Positions 25,120-35,076 of a stretch of DNA of 37,261 nucleotides are shown piece by piece. The position numbers and the translations under genes are program-made. Location of the stretch: positions 1-37,261 of the forward strand of contig DAOUSS010000003.1 of the NCBI GenBank assembly GCA_030627085.1. The letters are read 5' to 3'. This DNA comes from Candidatus Stahliibacteriota bacterium. GTDB lineage: Bacteria > Hydrothermota > UBA3073. The notes under the pieces are model-generated. The model was not told the DNA's origin. It made no database searches and was given only the letters and a program-made list of their open reading frames with translations. How positions within the stretch are numbered: the first letter of the stretch is position 1; each line of letters starts with the position of its first letter.

Positions 25120-27192
25120 ATGGCAAGGAAATTGGGTGTTGCACTCATCGTCTTGCTTATTGCAGGTATGGGATTTGCCCAGAATGAGGTTACATTCAAT
25201 GTGAATATGAGCGTGCAAGCTATTATGGGGACATTTAATCCCGCAACGGATACAGTCGTGGTAAGGGGAGGTACTGCACCCCTTGCCTGGGATGGGTATG
25301 ATAATCTTCTTACAGACCCCGAGGGTGACAGCATTTATACGATAACCCTTGATTTTGGAACTGAAACAGGCACTGTGGAGTATAAGTATGTGATGAAGCC
25401 CGCAGGTGGGAGTGATGTTTGGGAGAGTGTACCCAACCGTACATTTGAACTTACTGGTAGTCCACTGGTTCTTGATACGGTCTATTTCAGTGACCAGGCA
25501 GGAGTTCCTGTTGAGGGAACTGTCATCTTCCAGGTAGATATGAGGGTACAGGAGGCGGTCGGTAATTTCACCCCGGGTGTGGACCACATCACCCTTCGTG
25601 GCTCGCCGCCCCCACTTGATTGGGCAGAGACCCCTGACCTTGAAATGGAACCCTGGGATACTATGTATACCAAATCAATTACATTCAATATGCCAAGACA
25701 CTCAACCATAGAATACAAATATAATCTCGTGCCTGCGGCAGATTGGGGTAATGATAATGTCTATGACGGAACATGGGAATCTGGTGACAACAGGGTAGTA
25801 GACTACGACCCGGATGAATCAGGCTATCAGATAGTTCCTCTAAGATACTTTAATGATATAGGTCCTGAAGACATCATTCTGCAGGAAGTGATAGCAATAT
25901 TCAAGGTGGACCTAAGATATGTATTCTATGCTATTGCAGAACAGGGATACTGGTATGCAGAGGGTGCACTGGATACTGTCTACAGCGTGGATAGTATGTA
26001 CATCGCAGGCGGAACTTCTCCACTACAATGGGTATGGGATCAGCCAGCTTATCCACCTGAGCTACAGATGAAGGACGATGGCGCATATCCAGATGAGATT
26101 GCTGGAGATAGTATCTACACAGTTTTTATCACTTTCCCCGTGGGTACTTCAAAGCGCATAGAACATAAGTACGGTGTCAATGGCTTAGATACTGAGCTTG
26201 GTTTTGCCCAGAACCACTTTATCACCATGAGTGATGCTGAAGCCATCTTTCATGTACCACTTGAACTTTTCGGTTCACTCATATGGGCAATCGCTGCCAA
26301 TGATGATGAGAATGGTGTATCCTTACAGGATGGAGAGGTCGTTGTTGGGAAAGGTGTTGTCACAGTTGCAAACGAATTTGGAGGTCCCAGCTACATTCAG
26401 GATTTTGCAGCTGGTATCGCAGTCTATGATGCTACATTTACCGGCTCTGTGAGTGTCGGCAATGAGGTCAAATTCAGTGGAACTGTCAGTAACTACCGTG
26501 GATTAACGGAACTTACAGACATTGCCTCGCTTGATGTCTTGAATGAAAGCGTTCCATATGACACACTCCTTATAACCTGCGCTGACTTAGCGGATACGGT
26601 GGGTGAACAATATGAGGGAAGATTGGTTAAGATAGAGAATGTTACAACAACGGATGCTTTCCCGGATGCGGGACAGAACGCGAATATAACTATCACAGAT
26701 GCCACTGGAAGTTGCACTATGAGAATAGATAAGGATACGGATATTGATGGAACCACTGCACCAACAGAATCCTTCGATGTAGTAGGAGTTGTGACACAAT
26801 ACGACTCAGACTCGCCCTACTGGAGTGGATACCAGATTATGCCTCGCACCCTTGGAGATATCCTTGTTGGAATAGAAGAGGAAGAGGGGAGTCCTAAGGT
26901 CTACGCACTCTCTCAGAATTATCCAAATCCTTTCAGTTCTGGAACAATAATTAAGTACCAGTTAGCAAAGAGCGGAAAGGTTAGCATAGGTATTTATAAC
27001 CTCTTGGGAGAGAGGATAGCCACGCTGGTGGATGAACCGCAGAAAGCAGGATACTACAACGCTTACTGGAACGGAAAGGATAGTAAAGGCAATAAGATCG
27101 CCTCTGGTATCTACTTCTGCAGAATGGAAGTAAAGACAGAATCTGGAAATTCCAGTTTCACAAGAACGAGGAAACTCGTGATGTTTAAGTAG
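25120..27192 (+). CDS. Secreted protein with three starch-binding-like modules, OB-fold-like region and T9SS-type C-terminal sorting domain
   Basis: Signal peptide; repeats VTFNVNMSVQAIMGTFNPATDTVVVRGGTAPLAWDG / VIFQVDMRVQEAVGNFTPGVDHITLRGSPPPLDWAE / AIFKVDLRYVFYAI..DSMYIAGGTSPLQWVWD; C-term YALSQNYPNPFSSGTIIKYQL...GIYFCRM. Confidence 0.82.
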   Translation: MARKLGVALIVLLIAGMGFAQNEVTFNVNMSVQAIMGTFNPATDTVVVRGGTAPLAWDGYDNLLTDPEGDSIYTITLDFGTETGTVEYKYVMKPAGGSDVWESVPNRTFELTGSPLVLDTVYFSDQAGVPVEGTVIFQVDMRVQEAVGNFTPGVDHITLRGSPPPLDWAETPDLEMEPWDTMYTKSITFNMPRHSTIEYKYNLVPAADWGNDNVYDGTWESGDNRVVDYDPDESGYQIVPLRYFNDIGPEDIILQEVIAIFKVDLRYVFYAIAEQGYWYAEGALDTVYSVDSMYIAGGTSPLQWVWDQPAYPPELQMKDDGAYPDEIAGDSIYTVFITFPVGTSKRIEHKYGVNGLDTELGFAQNHFITMSDAEAIFHVPLELFGSLIWAIAANDDENGVSLQDGEVVVGKGVVTVANEFGGPSYIQDFAAGIAVYDATFTGSVSVGNEVKFSGTVSNYRGLTELTDIASLDVLNESVPYDTLLITCADLADTVGEQYEGRLVKIENVTTTDAFPDAGQNANITITDATGSCTMRIDKDTDIDGTTAPTESFDVVGVVTQYDSDSPYWSGYQIMPRTLGDILVGIEEEEGSPKVYALSQNYPNPFSSGTIIKYQLAKSGKVSIGIYNLLGERIATLVDEPQKAGYYNAYWNGKDSKGNKIASGIYFCRMEVKTESGNSSFTRTRKLVMFK

Positions 27193-27225
27193 TCGTTCTC
27201 TATGATTGGAACTGAAATTGTTAAA

Positions 27226-27257
27226 GCAGAAGGGGGAGTATATACTCCCCCTTCTGC
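27226..27257. terminator. 32-nt perfect palindrome, candidate terminator or mRNA-end hairpin
   Basis: GCAGAAGGGGGAGTATATACTCCCCCTTCTGC, 16-bp arms, just after the 25120 gene; no strong T-tract. Confidence 0.6.
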
Positions 27258-27273
27258 GTAAAATACGCATAAT

Positions 27274-27372
27274 GTGGGGCAAACCTTCAGGTTTGCTTAC
27301 AAACGCAAGGCTAAAGCCTTGCCCTACACTTTCAAACAAACGCAAGGCTAAAGCCTTGCCCTACACTTTCAA
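27274..27372. repeat. Palindromic repeat cluster with 37-bp tandem duplication
   Basis: AAACGCAAGGCTAAAGCCTTGCCCTACACTTTCAA starts at 27301 and again at 27338, preceded by GGCAAACCTTCAGGTTTGC. Confidence 0.85.
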
Positions 27373-27381
27373 GAAGATAAA

Positions 27382-30300
27382 ATGAAAAATTTCCTGTTTA
27401 TTATTATACTTTTTGCCCTTCCCCTGCTTTCTCAGAATCAGGCGTGGTGGGAACCGGAGAATCCCTCTCCGGGAGATTCTGTAACAATATATTATAACAC
27501 AAGACTGGGAACACTGCCTGAGAATAGTGACTGGATAAAGCTCCACTGGGGCGTAAATGGATGGACACTTCCTTCAGAGAGTCTGTGGCCACCGAATACT
27601 ACCCCATGGGAAGATAGCTGTGCCGTTGAATCCCCTATGATACCGGAAGACGACACAATATGGACCATACCACTCACAACTAACGAGATCGTTGAAACAA
27701 TAGATTTTTGCTTTCATGGTAATACTGATTGGGATAACAACTCCGGAGCAGATTGGCATATATATTTAGGTGAACTCCCAGCGATAATCCCCGTAAGATT
27801 TATTCTGGATACCCGTAGCTGTAATTTTTCATATACAGGCTCATCTATAACCGGGGTAAACCTCGCAGGCTCATTCAACGGATGGTCCACTACCGCAATG
27901 CCTATGACACAGACGGAGAACCCATATATATGGGAGAGATGGGTTGATCTTTATGAAGGAACGTACGAATATAAATTTGTGATAAATGGCCATGTATGGG
28001 TCCCTGACCCCGACAATCCACGCTACACAGGTGAATTCCAGAATGCAGTTGTTATAGTGAAAAAGGATATATGCCCAAAGATAGATATTGAATCTCCACG
28101 ATGTGGGTCTGTATTTTATGATACCACATCTATAGATGTAATAGCAATTGTGAAAAAGGGAGATGATGGAATACCGATAGACGAATCATCTATTATAGTA
28201 ATAATCGACAACGATTCCCTATCTTACCTCTTTGACCCTGACAGTCTTATCATCACAGCAAATGCATCTGGACTCTCATACGGCCTTCATCTAATTTCTG
28301 TATCTTTATCGGATACGGCAGGCAATGCTACAGAGAAAACATCCTCCTTCGGAATATACCCATCAGGGAGCGGATATCATGCCATTGACGCATTCTATGA
28401 TGAAAACTACTTATACCCGGATTATGTTGCAGATGGCACATGCGATATAAAGGATCTTAACATAAAAAAGAATGCCGATTCACTTAAATTCACAGTTTTC
28501 ATCAGAAATCTTTCAGAGTATACGAAACTCGCTATGCAGATATCAACTATGGATGTAGCACCTATGGTTGAAACTTCACTCCCATTGGAAATAAAAACAA
28601 GGGAATGGAATGGCAGTGGTGTCTTCCTTACAGTTATAGATCCATCTTCACCATCTTTTAATCCTTCTTTTGATAACAGAATCTATATTCAAAGGTATCC
28701 ACCAGCGCTGGGTGACTCTATAGATGTAACTGTATCAGGTGATAGCCTTATCTTTAATATCTCTGTCTCACTCCTTGAGAGTATTCTCGGCAGTTACAAT
28801 GTTCCCTGGTATTTTTACCTATTCTCATTCATTCCTGATTTTGAGCCCGACTCATCTGTTGCTGGGAACGACCTTATTATAGACCCTGATATATACGATG
28901 CAGTCTTTTTTGAAACTAAAGACCTTGAAGATAAACTCCTTGCAAATTACATACCTGATGGGTCTTTGGGTGGTCCAAGAATGGCATCACTTGATGGCGT
29001 TGGAAGGGGTATTGGAAAGATAGAGGCATACGATATAGACAGCTCGCTCTTCAACCCAGGTCCTGTTGTAAGACTTCTGACCCGTAGCGGGGTTGTATAT
29101 GACTCTATATACCCAGTTGACGGAACAATAAGTGATGCTGATATAAATGAGGCAATTCTCACCATAAATGGGATAGACACAACAATATCCGTATCTTCAG
29201 GATTTTTCTCCGTCCCGATAAGGCTTGTAGAAGGTGATAATATAATATCATGCAGGGCAGAAAATAACGAAGGAGTTGGCTCTTCTCCGTCAATAAATCT
29301 TGAACTTTTTGTAGACCATACGCCAAAGGCAGTCATTGATACGGTGTATCTTGAGAGCAATAATATCTATGTCAATGGAAGTACAAGTTATGACCCTGAT
29401 GGCAATGAACTTACATATCTCTGGTTTCAAGATAGCCTTAATCCGCAGGAGATAATATTCAGCATCCCAAATTCTGCGATAACATCCTTTTCGGTACCAT
29501 CTGTGAATGGAGAATACTACTTTAATCTTATGGTGGAAGACCCTGACGGAAATCGGGATTTTGCCAGAAGTTTCATAACCGTGAGAGATGGGGATGTAAG
29601 CATCGCAGGAACAGATAGTATCGCAGATTGGATAAGAAATGCGATTGTCTATGAGATCTTTCTGCAGTCGTTCAGTGATAAAGGGAATTTTAGGGGGGTG
29701 AGTGAAAAAATCTCCCAAATTAAGGACCTCGGGGTAAACTGCATCTGGTTTATGCCGATAAATCCAAGCACATATACAAATGGCTACTCTGTCACAGACT
29801 ATTATGGCATAAGGACGGATTACGGCACAGAGGAAGATCTCAAGGAACTACTTACGCTTTGCACGGAAAATGGTATAAAAGTAATAATTGACCATGTCGT
29901 AAATCACTGCTCAAATCAACATCCCTGGATGGTAGATGCACAGTGTTTTGGAGAATATTCCCACTTCTATAATAATTTTATGTGGGATGCAGGCGGAAAT
30001 TACCATTACACGGCAGGTGCCGATTTGCCTGATTTGAACTATGGTAATGAACATCTAAAGGAATATCTTCTTGATATGGCAGAATACTGGCTCACCGAAT
30101 TTGACATATACGGGTTCAGGTGTGATATGGCGTGGGCAGTGGAGCAAAGAGACAATACATACTGGAGGCTATGGAGGAAGAGGCTTAAATCCAAAAAGCC
30201 CGAGGTGTTTTTGCTTGCAGAGGCGACTTCAACAGATTTTACATATTTTCAGTCAAGATTTGATGCAGCCTATGATTGGAACCTTCATCACGAGTCACCT

Positions 30301-31233
30301 GCCAGTTTTGCGAAAATATTTGACGGTGGTGTAACTGGTGAAGATATAAATACGCTTCATAACACCATAGTAAACTATGGATATTCATTCCCAAAGGATA
30401 GATTCCCTCTGAGATTTTTAGAAAATCATGATGAGACAAGATATATAGCGTATCATACACCCGAACAGACCAAACTTATGGCAGCCTTGCTTCTCACAAT
30501 TCCGGGTATTCCACTCATATATTCTGGACAGGAAGTTGGAGAGCTCACCCTTAGAGATAGAATTGACTGGAGTGACCCTAATAACCTGAGACCGTATTAT
30601 AAAAAACTCTGCTGGATAAGGAATAACTTCTCTTCTATAAGAGAACCGAATATTACACGCATCAATGCATCGTCGCAAACAGTGTACTCTTTTTATAGAA
30701 AAAACAGTGAGAATACAGTGATATGTGGTTTTAACTTTTCCCCTGGTGGAAACACAGGCCCATTATCCATACCTATTGATTCACTTGGAATAGAGCCTGA
30801 CTCGACATACTATATGAATGATGTATTGAGTAACAAGTATAAGCAAGTTTCGGGTTCCGAGCTTTCGAGTTTTGTTGTTAATTTCCCTGGATACGGGGCA
30901 AAGATATGGGTGCTCGCGGATTCAATAATAACAGGTGTTGAGAAATCCCCTGTCTATATAAATAAACTCTGTCAAAACTATCCAAATCCATTTAAGGGAA
31001 CTACAGATATTAGATTCCAGATTTCAGATTTTAGTAAAGTCTCGCTAAAGGTATATGATGTATCTGGAAGACTGGTAAGGACACTTATAGATGGAAAGCT
31101 TGAGGCAGGTTCTCACAGTGTAAGATGGAATGGAAGAGACGATAGAGGAAGAAAGGTGGGGAAAGGTATCTATTTCTGTAGACTTACTATCGGTGAGTTT
31201 AGAGACACACAGAAGATGGTGCTTTTGAGGTAG
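27382..31233 (+). CDS. Secreted multidomain GH13 alpha-amylase (CBM25-like, CBM48-like, DOMON-like regions, GH13 catalytic, T9SS-type C-term)
   Basis: GVNLAGSFNGWS...YEYKFVINGHVWVPDPDN; GH13 IVYEIFLQSFSDKGNFRGV, YGFRCDMAWAV, FLLAEAT, FLENHDETR; C-term LCQNYPNPFKGTTDIRFQISDFSKVSLKVYDVSGRLVRTL...GIYFCRL. Confidence 0.9.
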   Translation: MKNFLFIIILFALPLLSQNQAWWEPENPSPGDSVTIYYNTRLGTLPENSDWIKLHWGVNGWTLPSESLWPPNTTPWEDSCAVESPMIPEDDTIWTIPLTTNEIVETIDFCFHGNTDWDNNSGADWHIYLGELPAIIPVRFILDTRSCNFSYTGSSITGVNLAGSFNGWSTTAMPMTQTENPYIWERWVDLYEGTYEYKFVINGHVWVPDPDNPRYTGEFQNAVVIVKKDICPKIDIESPRCGSVFYDTTSIDVIAIVKKGDDGIPIDESSIIVIIDNDSLSYLFDPDSLIITANASGLSYGLHLISVSLSDTAGNATEKTSSFGIYPSGSGYHAIDAFYDENYLYPDYVADGTCDIKDLNIKKNADSLKFTVFIRNLSEYTKLAMQISTMDVAPMVETSLPLEIKTREWNGSGVFLTVIDPSSPSFNPSFDNRIYIQRYPPALGDSIDVTVSGDSLIFNISVSLLESILGSYNVPWYFYLFSFIPDFEPDSSVAGNDLIIDPDIYDAVFFETKDLEDKLLANYIPDGSLGGPRMASLDGVGRGIGKIEAYDIDSSLFNPGPVVRLLTRSGVVYDSIYPVDGTISDADINEAILTINGIDTTISVSSGFFSVPIRLVEGDNIISCRAENNEGVGSSPSINLELFVDHTPKAVIDTVYLESNNIYVNGSTSYDPDGNELTYLWFQDSLNPQEIIFSIPNSAITSFSVPSVNGEYYFNLMVEDPDGNRDFARSFITVRDGDVSIAGTDSIADWIRNAIVYEIFLQSFSDKGNFRGVSEKISQIKDLGVNCIWFMPINPSTYTNGYSVTDYYGIRTDYGTEEDLKELLTLCTENGIKVIIDHVVNHCSNQHPWMVDAQCFGEYSHFYNNFMWDAGGNYHYTAGADLPDLNYGNEHLKEYLLDMAEYWLTEFDIYGFRCDMAWAVEQRDNTYWRLWRKRLKSKKPEVFLLAEATSTDFTYFQSRFDAAYDWNLHHESPASFAKIFDGGVTGEDINTLHNTIVNYGYSFPKDRFPLRFLENHDETRYIAYHTPEQTKLMAALLLTIPGIPLIYSGQEVGELTLRDRIDWSDPNNLRPYYKKLCWIRNNFSSIREPNITRINASSQTVYSFYRKNSENTVICGFNFSPGGNTGPLSIPIDSLGIEPDSTYYMNDVLSNKYKQVSGSELSSFVVNFPGYGAKIWVLADSIITGVEKSPVYINKLCQNYPNPFKGTTDIRFQISDFSKVSLKVYDVSGRLVRTLIDGKLEAGSHSVRWNGRDDRGRKVGKGIYFCRLTIGEFRDTQKMVLLR

Positions 31234-31239
31234 CTGATT

Positions 31240-31263
31240 GCACGATTTGAAATCGTGCCTACA
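31240..31263. repeat. Palindromic repeat GCACGATTTGAAATCGTGCCTACA
   Basis: Identical to 13726-13749. Confidence 0.88.
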
Positions 31264-31267
31264 TTAC

Positions 31268-32275
31268 CTATACTGCTACTGCTTTCTCGCTGTATCCGAG
31301 TGAGAATGCCATAATTATTGCATTACACTCACACTTCTTATAACAGAGCGCACACCCTATACACTTTGAAAGGTCAACCTTGTGTTGCTCTCCTTTTTCT
31401 CCTGTTATTGCATCAGTAGGACATACTGATTTACATTCCTCACATCCAGTACAGTTTGTCCCAATCATTGCCCTTGGTCTTGATGCTGCCTTATCTACTA
31501 TGCACTTTGTCGGACATTTTAAAATACATATTGTCGCATTTTCGCATACAGCAGGGTCTATCCTTGCTAAGTTGTTTTCTACCTTTATCGCACCATAAGG
31601 ACAGTTCTTCTCACAGAGTTTGCAAGCAATACACCCTGCACTACATACCTTCTTCACCAAAGGCGCTTTTAATCTTGAATTACAGGCAACATATACCTTT
31701 TGTGTTTTGGGAATAAGCTCAAGAACATCTCTGGGACACTCTTTAACGCATAATCCACATCCTGTGCACTTATCATCCGCTATGAGAGGTAGTCCATCGT
31801 CTCCCATTTTAATTGCATCAAACGGACATACCCTTTCACAGTTCCCATACCCAAGACAGCCATACTCACATCCCTTATTCCCTTTCTGTATCAGGTCTGC
31901 AGCAACGCAATCCATAAGACCGTCATAAATAAATCTCTCCTTTGCTTTGTTCTTATCTCCTCCACACCGTAACACTACAACCATTGGTTCAATCTCTGAT
32001 GGTGCAACACCGAGTATCTCGGAAATTTTTTTATCAATCTCTTCCCCGCCAACAGGACAGAATCCTGCACTCTTGCCAGATTTGGCGAGGGCAGCGGCAA
32101 ACGCCTCGCATCCAGGATACCCACAGCTACCACAGTTCGTACCTGGCAGTATCTGAATAAGGTTTCTTTCGATTTCTGAATGTGTTACTGCAAGTTTCGT
32201 ATAGGCAAATGTAAGACCCAGCCCTAATATAAGTCCAAGTCCTCCAAGCACCACAACCGCTGTCATTACTGTCAT
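31268..32275 (-). CDS. rnfB: RnfB-like electron transport protein (Fe-S domain plus multiple ferredoxin motifs)
   Basis: N-terminal TM, LPGTNCGSCGYPGCEAFAAAL, repeated CxxCxxCxxxCP; internal start MTVMTAVVV at 32275 preferred because the upstream ORF portion is repeat DNA. Confidence 0.88.
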   Translation of the reverse strand: MTVMTAVVVLGGLGLILGLGLTFAYTKLAVTHSEIERNLIQILPGTNCGSCGYPGCEAFAAALAKSGKSAGFCPVGGEEIDKKISEILGVAPSEIEPMVVVLRCGGDKNKAKERFIYDGLMDCVAADLIQKGNKGCEYGCLGYGNCERVCPFDAIKMGDDGLPLIADDKCTGCGLCVKECPRDVLELIPKTQKVYVACNSRLKAPLVKKVCSAGCIACKLCEKNCPYGAIKVENNLARIDPAVCENATICILKCPTKCIVDKAASRPRAMIGTNCTGCEECKSVCPTDAITGEKGEQHKVDLSKCIGCALCYKKCECNAIIMAFSLGYSEKAVAV

Positions 32276-32327
32276 AAAACCCCCTGCAATAGAGTTAGAT
32301 TTTGTAAAAACTGATACATCGAAGGTT

Positions 32328-32382
32328 GTAGGCACAAATTGAATTTGTGCTGTTATTTGCACGGTTTGAAACCGTGCCTACA
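32328..32382. repeat. Palindromic repeat dimer TGTAGGCACAAATTGAATTTGTGC + GCACGGTTTGAAACCGTGCCTACA
   Basis: Second member carries a compensatory A-T to G-C change relative to GCACGATTTGAAATCGTGC. Confidence 0.85.
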
Positions 32383-32403
32383 AGTTGTCCGTGAAGCAAG
32401 TTT

Positions 32404-32679
32404 CTAATCACAGATACAGGGTGTCTTACTACACTTCGGGCATCCATTCTCGTATTTTCTTATAGCGTCTTCCATACTCACATCCACTATATTCGCTATA
32501 GAGAAAAGCCAGGCAGTACAGTCAGCCAGTTCCTCCTCAAAATTCTGTTCATTTCTTATTGCCCTTGCGAGTTCACCTACTTCCTCAACAAACCAGGTAA
32601 ATGTTCCTTCAATCCCCCTGTCTGCATCTTTCCTTAAGTATATCTCTTTTATCTTCTTCTGAAATTCGTCTATGGTCAT
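32404..32679 (-). CDS. MazG-like nucleotide pyrophosphohydrolase
   Basis: GTFTWFVEEVGELARAIRNEQNFEEELADCTAWLFSIANIVDV; Cys-rich tail CPKCSKTPCICD. Confidence 0.85.
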   Translation of the reverse strand: MTIDEFQKKIKEIYLRKDADRGIEGTFTWFVEEVGELARAIRNEQNFEEELADCTAWLFSIANIVDVSMEDAIRKYENGCPKCSKTPCICD

Positions 32680-32700
32680 CTTCTATCCTTTCGCAAGATA

Positions 32701-32820
32701 AAGTATTGTCAAAAATCTAACCACAGAGAGCACAGAGAATTACAGAGTAATAAAGAATCGCAGAAGATTTTCATCTCTCTCCTCTGTGACCTCTCTCTAA
32801 GACCAATTTCTTTGTCCCAT
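32701..32820 (-). pseudogene. Remnant of GxxExxY 3' end plus its flanking CACAGAG repeat
   Basis: Minus strand ATGGGACAAAGAAATTGGTCTTAGAGAGAGGTCACAGAGG...TCTCTGTGCTCTCTGTGGTTAGATTTTTGACAATACT aligns along its length with plus 3359-3475 (ACGGGATAAAAAGATTGGTCTTATAAGAGGTCACAGAGG...). Confidence 0.8.
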
Positions 32821-32964
32821 TTTTTTAAACCACAAAGAACACAAAGTGTCTTTAACACGAAGTGTCTCTAACCCAGAAGTAGCAGAACCCATTGAGAAAG
32901 AATCTAAAATTTGAAAAATCTCCCTGTGTTCTCTTGGAATCTCTGTGAACTCTGTGGTTAAAAA

Positions 32965-33017
32965 GTAGGCACGATTTCAAATCGTGCAAATTGGCACAAA
33001 TTGAATTTGTGCCTACA
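32965..33017. repeat. Palindromic repeat dimer GTAGGCACGATTTCAAATCGTGC + GGCACAAATTGAATTTGTGCCTACA
   Basis: Same pair as inside the GH13-GH57 ORF. Confidence 0.87.
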
Positions 33018-33046
33018 ATTTTGGCTTAATGTTTGATGTGTAAAAA

Positions 33047-33868
33047 TCATGCTTTACCAATAAGTTCCATTATCATAGTTGCTGACTCTTCTATCGATTT
33101 CGATGTAACATCAATAACCATCCAGCCCATTCCGTTAAATATTTCATTACTGTATTTTATCTCTTCCTTTATTTTGTCTATATCTGTATATCTATCACCC
33201 AAGTCTATAATAAGACGACTTGCCCTTGCTGCCCTTATTGCCTGGAGTCTATCAGGTCTTATAGTCAATCCTATAACCTTTCTCCTATTAAGTTCATAAA
33301 TCTGGCGTGGGAGCTCAACTCTCATTATCACGGGCACATTCGCAATCTTATATCCTCTGTAGGATAGATAGATACTTATAGGTGTCTTTGAGGTTCTGGA
33401 AACCCCAACAAGTACAAGGTCAGCAAGGTGTAGATCCTCTGGCTTACATCCGTCGTCATGATTTACCGCGAAATCTATTGCCTCAATCCTTGCAAAATAA
33501 TCCTCATCAAGATGCCTAAAAAGACCAGGTAGTGCAAGAGGTGAAATCTCAAGAAGGTCGGTGAATCTTGAAAGAATAGGTCCCATAATATCAATTGTAG
33601 GGACAGCCCTCTTAATTCCCTCCCTATGCATCACCTTCCTGAACTCTGGAGAAACAAGTGTAAAGACTACAACTCCTTGAACCTTACTGGCTTCCTCAAC
33701 AACCTCTTTTACCTGCTTTATATCTCTCACATACTGAACTTTGTGAAGTATAGCCTTCGAGGTATCAAATTGAGTAAGAGCAGCCTTTACCACAAGCTCA
33801 CAGGTGTGTCCTGTAGCATCGGACACAATAAATATATGTCTCTGTCTTCCCGGCATATATAGCCTCAA
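33047..33868 (-). CDS. Pyruvate, phosphate dikinase regulatory protein (DUF299 kinase/phosphorylase)
   Basis: IFIVSDATGHTCELVVKAALTQF, DLVLVGVSRTSKTPISIYLSYRGYKIANVPV, GLTIRPDRLQAIRAAR. Confidence 0.93.
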   Translation of the reverse strand: MRLYMPGRQRHIFIVSDATGHTCELVVKAALTQFDTSKAILHKVQYVRDIKQVKEVVEEASKVQGVVVFTLVSPEFRKVMHREGIKRAVPTIDIMGPILSRFTDLLEISPLALPGLFRHLDEDYFARIEAIDFAVNHDDGCKPEDLHLADLVLVGVSRTSKTPISIYLSYRGYKIANVPVIMRVELPRQIYELNRRKVIGLTIRPDRLQAIRAARASRLIIDLGDRYTDIDKIKEEIKYSNEIFNGMGWMVIDVTSKSIEESATMIMELIGKA

Positions 33869-35058
33869 CTACTCCCTGCTTCCAATCTTTTTATCAATTC
33901 AGGTATCACTTCAAACAGATCTCCTACTATGCCAAGATCTGCAACCTTAAATATAGGGGCATCCGGATCCTTGTTTATGGCAATGATATAATCCGATGAA
34001 GACATTCCTGCAAGATGCTGTATGGAGCCAGATATTCCACAGGCTATATATACCTTTGGTCTCACTGTTTTACCTGTCTGCCCAACCTGGTGAGAATACG
34101 GAATCCATCCATCATCCACAGGCGGTCTTGATGAACCAAGCGCTGCTCCAAGCAGGTCTGCAAACTCCTGTAAGAGTGCGAAGTTTTTCGCATTCTGGAT
34201 ACCTCTTCCCCCGGATACAATTATATCAGCATCTTCAAGATTTATCTTCTGTGTCTCATCAAGCACATCTTTCAATAATTCTGTCCGAGATGCTTTGGGT
34301 ACAAATTCTTCAATTACAACCTCTCCGTTTCTCTTCTGTTCTATTGCCTCCTCCATAACCTTATATCTTACGGTTGCCATCTGGGGCCTTCTGTGTTCGC
34401 ATATAATTTTTGCCATTATATTTCCGCCGAACGCTGGTCTGGTCTGAACTAAAAGCCCGTCCTCGTTTATATCAAGCCCCGTGCAATCAGCCGTAAGTCC
34501 TGTTTTAAGCCGCGCAGCAACTCTCGGGAGAAGACTTCTGCCCTCTGATGTTGCCCCGGCCAAAACTATCTCGGGTTTATATTTCTCTATCAAATAAGCG
34601 AGGGCATCGGTATATGGCTCTATCAAAAATTCCTTGAATGTCTCATTCCTTACTATGTAAACTGTATCAGCACCCCTTGCTATTATCCCATCTATAATTT
34701 CATCCCTGGTAGGAAACTCTTTATCCACGACCAATACAACAGCCAGTTCTGTATTTAACCTATCCGCCAGCTCTCTACCCTTGGAAAGTAATTCGTATAC
34801 CACTCTATGAATCCCATTCCTCGTCCTCTCACCGTATACCAATACCTTGTGATAATCTGAAGGAGGATGCAAGTGACTGGTTTCCTTCTCTATTACTATT
34901 GCCTCAAAAGGACACTCTGGCACACAGGCACCACACAGATTACAATTGTCAAGGTCTATGCGAGCAATTCCATCTTGTATACTGATTGCCCCATATGGAC
35001 AGACAGGTACACATGCTTCACATCCATTGCAACTACCCTCAATTACCTTTATTGACAT
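33865..35058 (-). CDS. etfA: Electron transfer flavoprotein alpha subunit with N-terminal 2x[4Fe-4S] ferredoxin domain
   Basis: CNGCEACVPVCP ... CNLCGACVPECP; ETF-alpha FAD motif GISGSIQHLAGMSSSDYIIAINKDPDAPIFKVADLGIVGD. Confidence 0.93.
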   Translation of the reverse strand: MSIKVIEGSCNGCEACVPVCPYGAISIQDGIARIDLDNCNLCGACVPECPFEAIVIEKETSHLHPPSDYHKVLVYGERTRNGIHRVVYELLSKGRELADRLNTELAVVLVVDKEFPTRDEIIDGIIARGADTVYIVRNETFKEFLIEPYTDALAYLIEKYKPEIVLAGATSEGRSLLPRVAARLKTGLTADCTGLDINEDGLLVQTRPAFGGNIMAKIICEHRRPQMATVRYKVMEEAIEQKRNGEVVIEEFVPKASRTELLKDVLDETQKINLEDADIIVSGGRGIQNAKNFALLQEFADLLGAALGSSRPPVDDGWIPYSHQVGQTGKTVRPKVYIACGISGSIQHLAGMSSSDYIIAINKDPDAPIFKVADLGIVGDLFEVIPELIKRLEAGSS

Positions 35059-35076
35059 ATTACCTCCGAATATCTG

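Noticed and set aside
32276-32362. N-terminal extension of the RnfB-like ORF
   Set aside because: Encoded by the dispersed palindromic repeat and upstream spacer; the internal start MTVMTAVVV gives the expected N-terminal TM helix.
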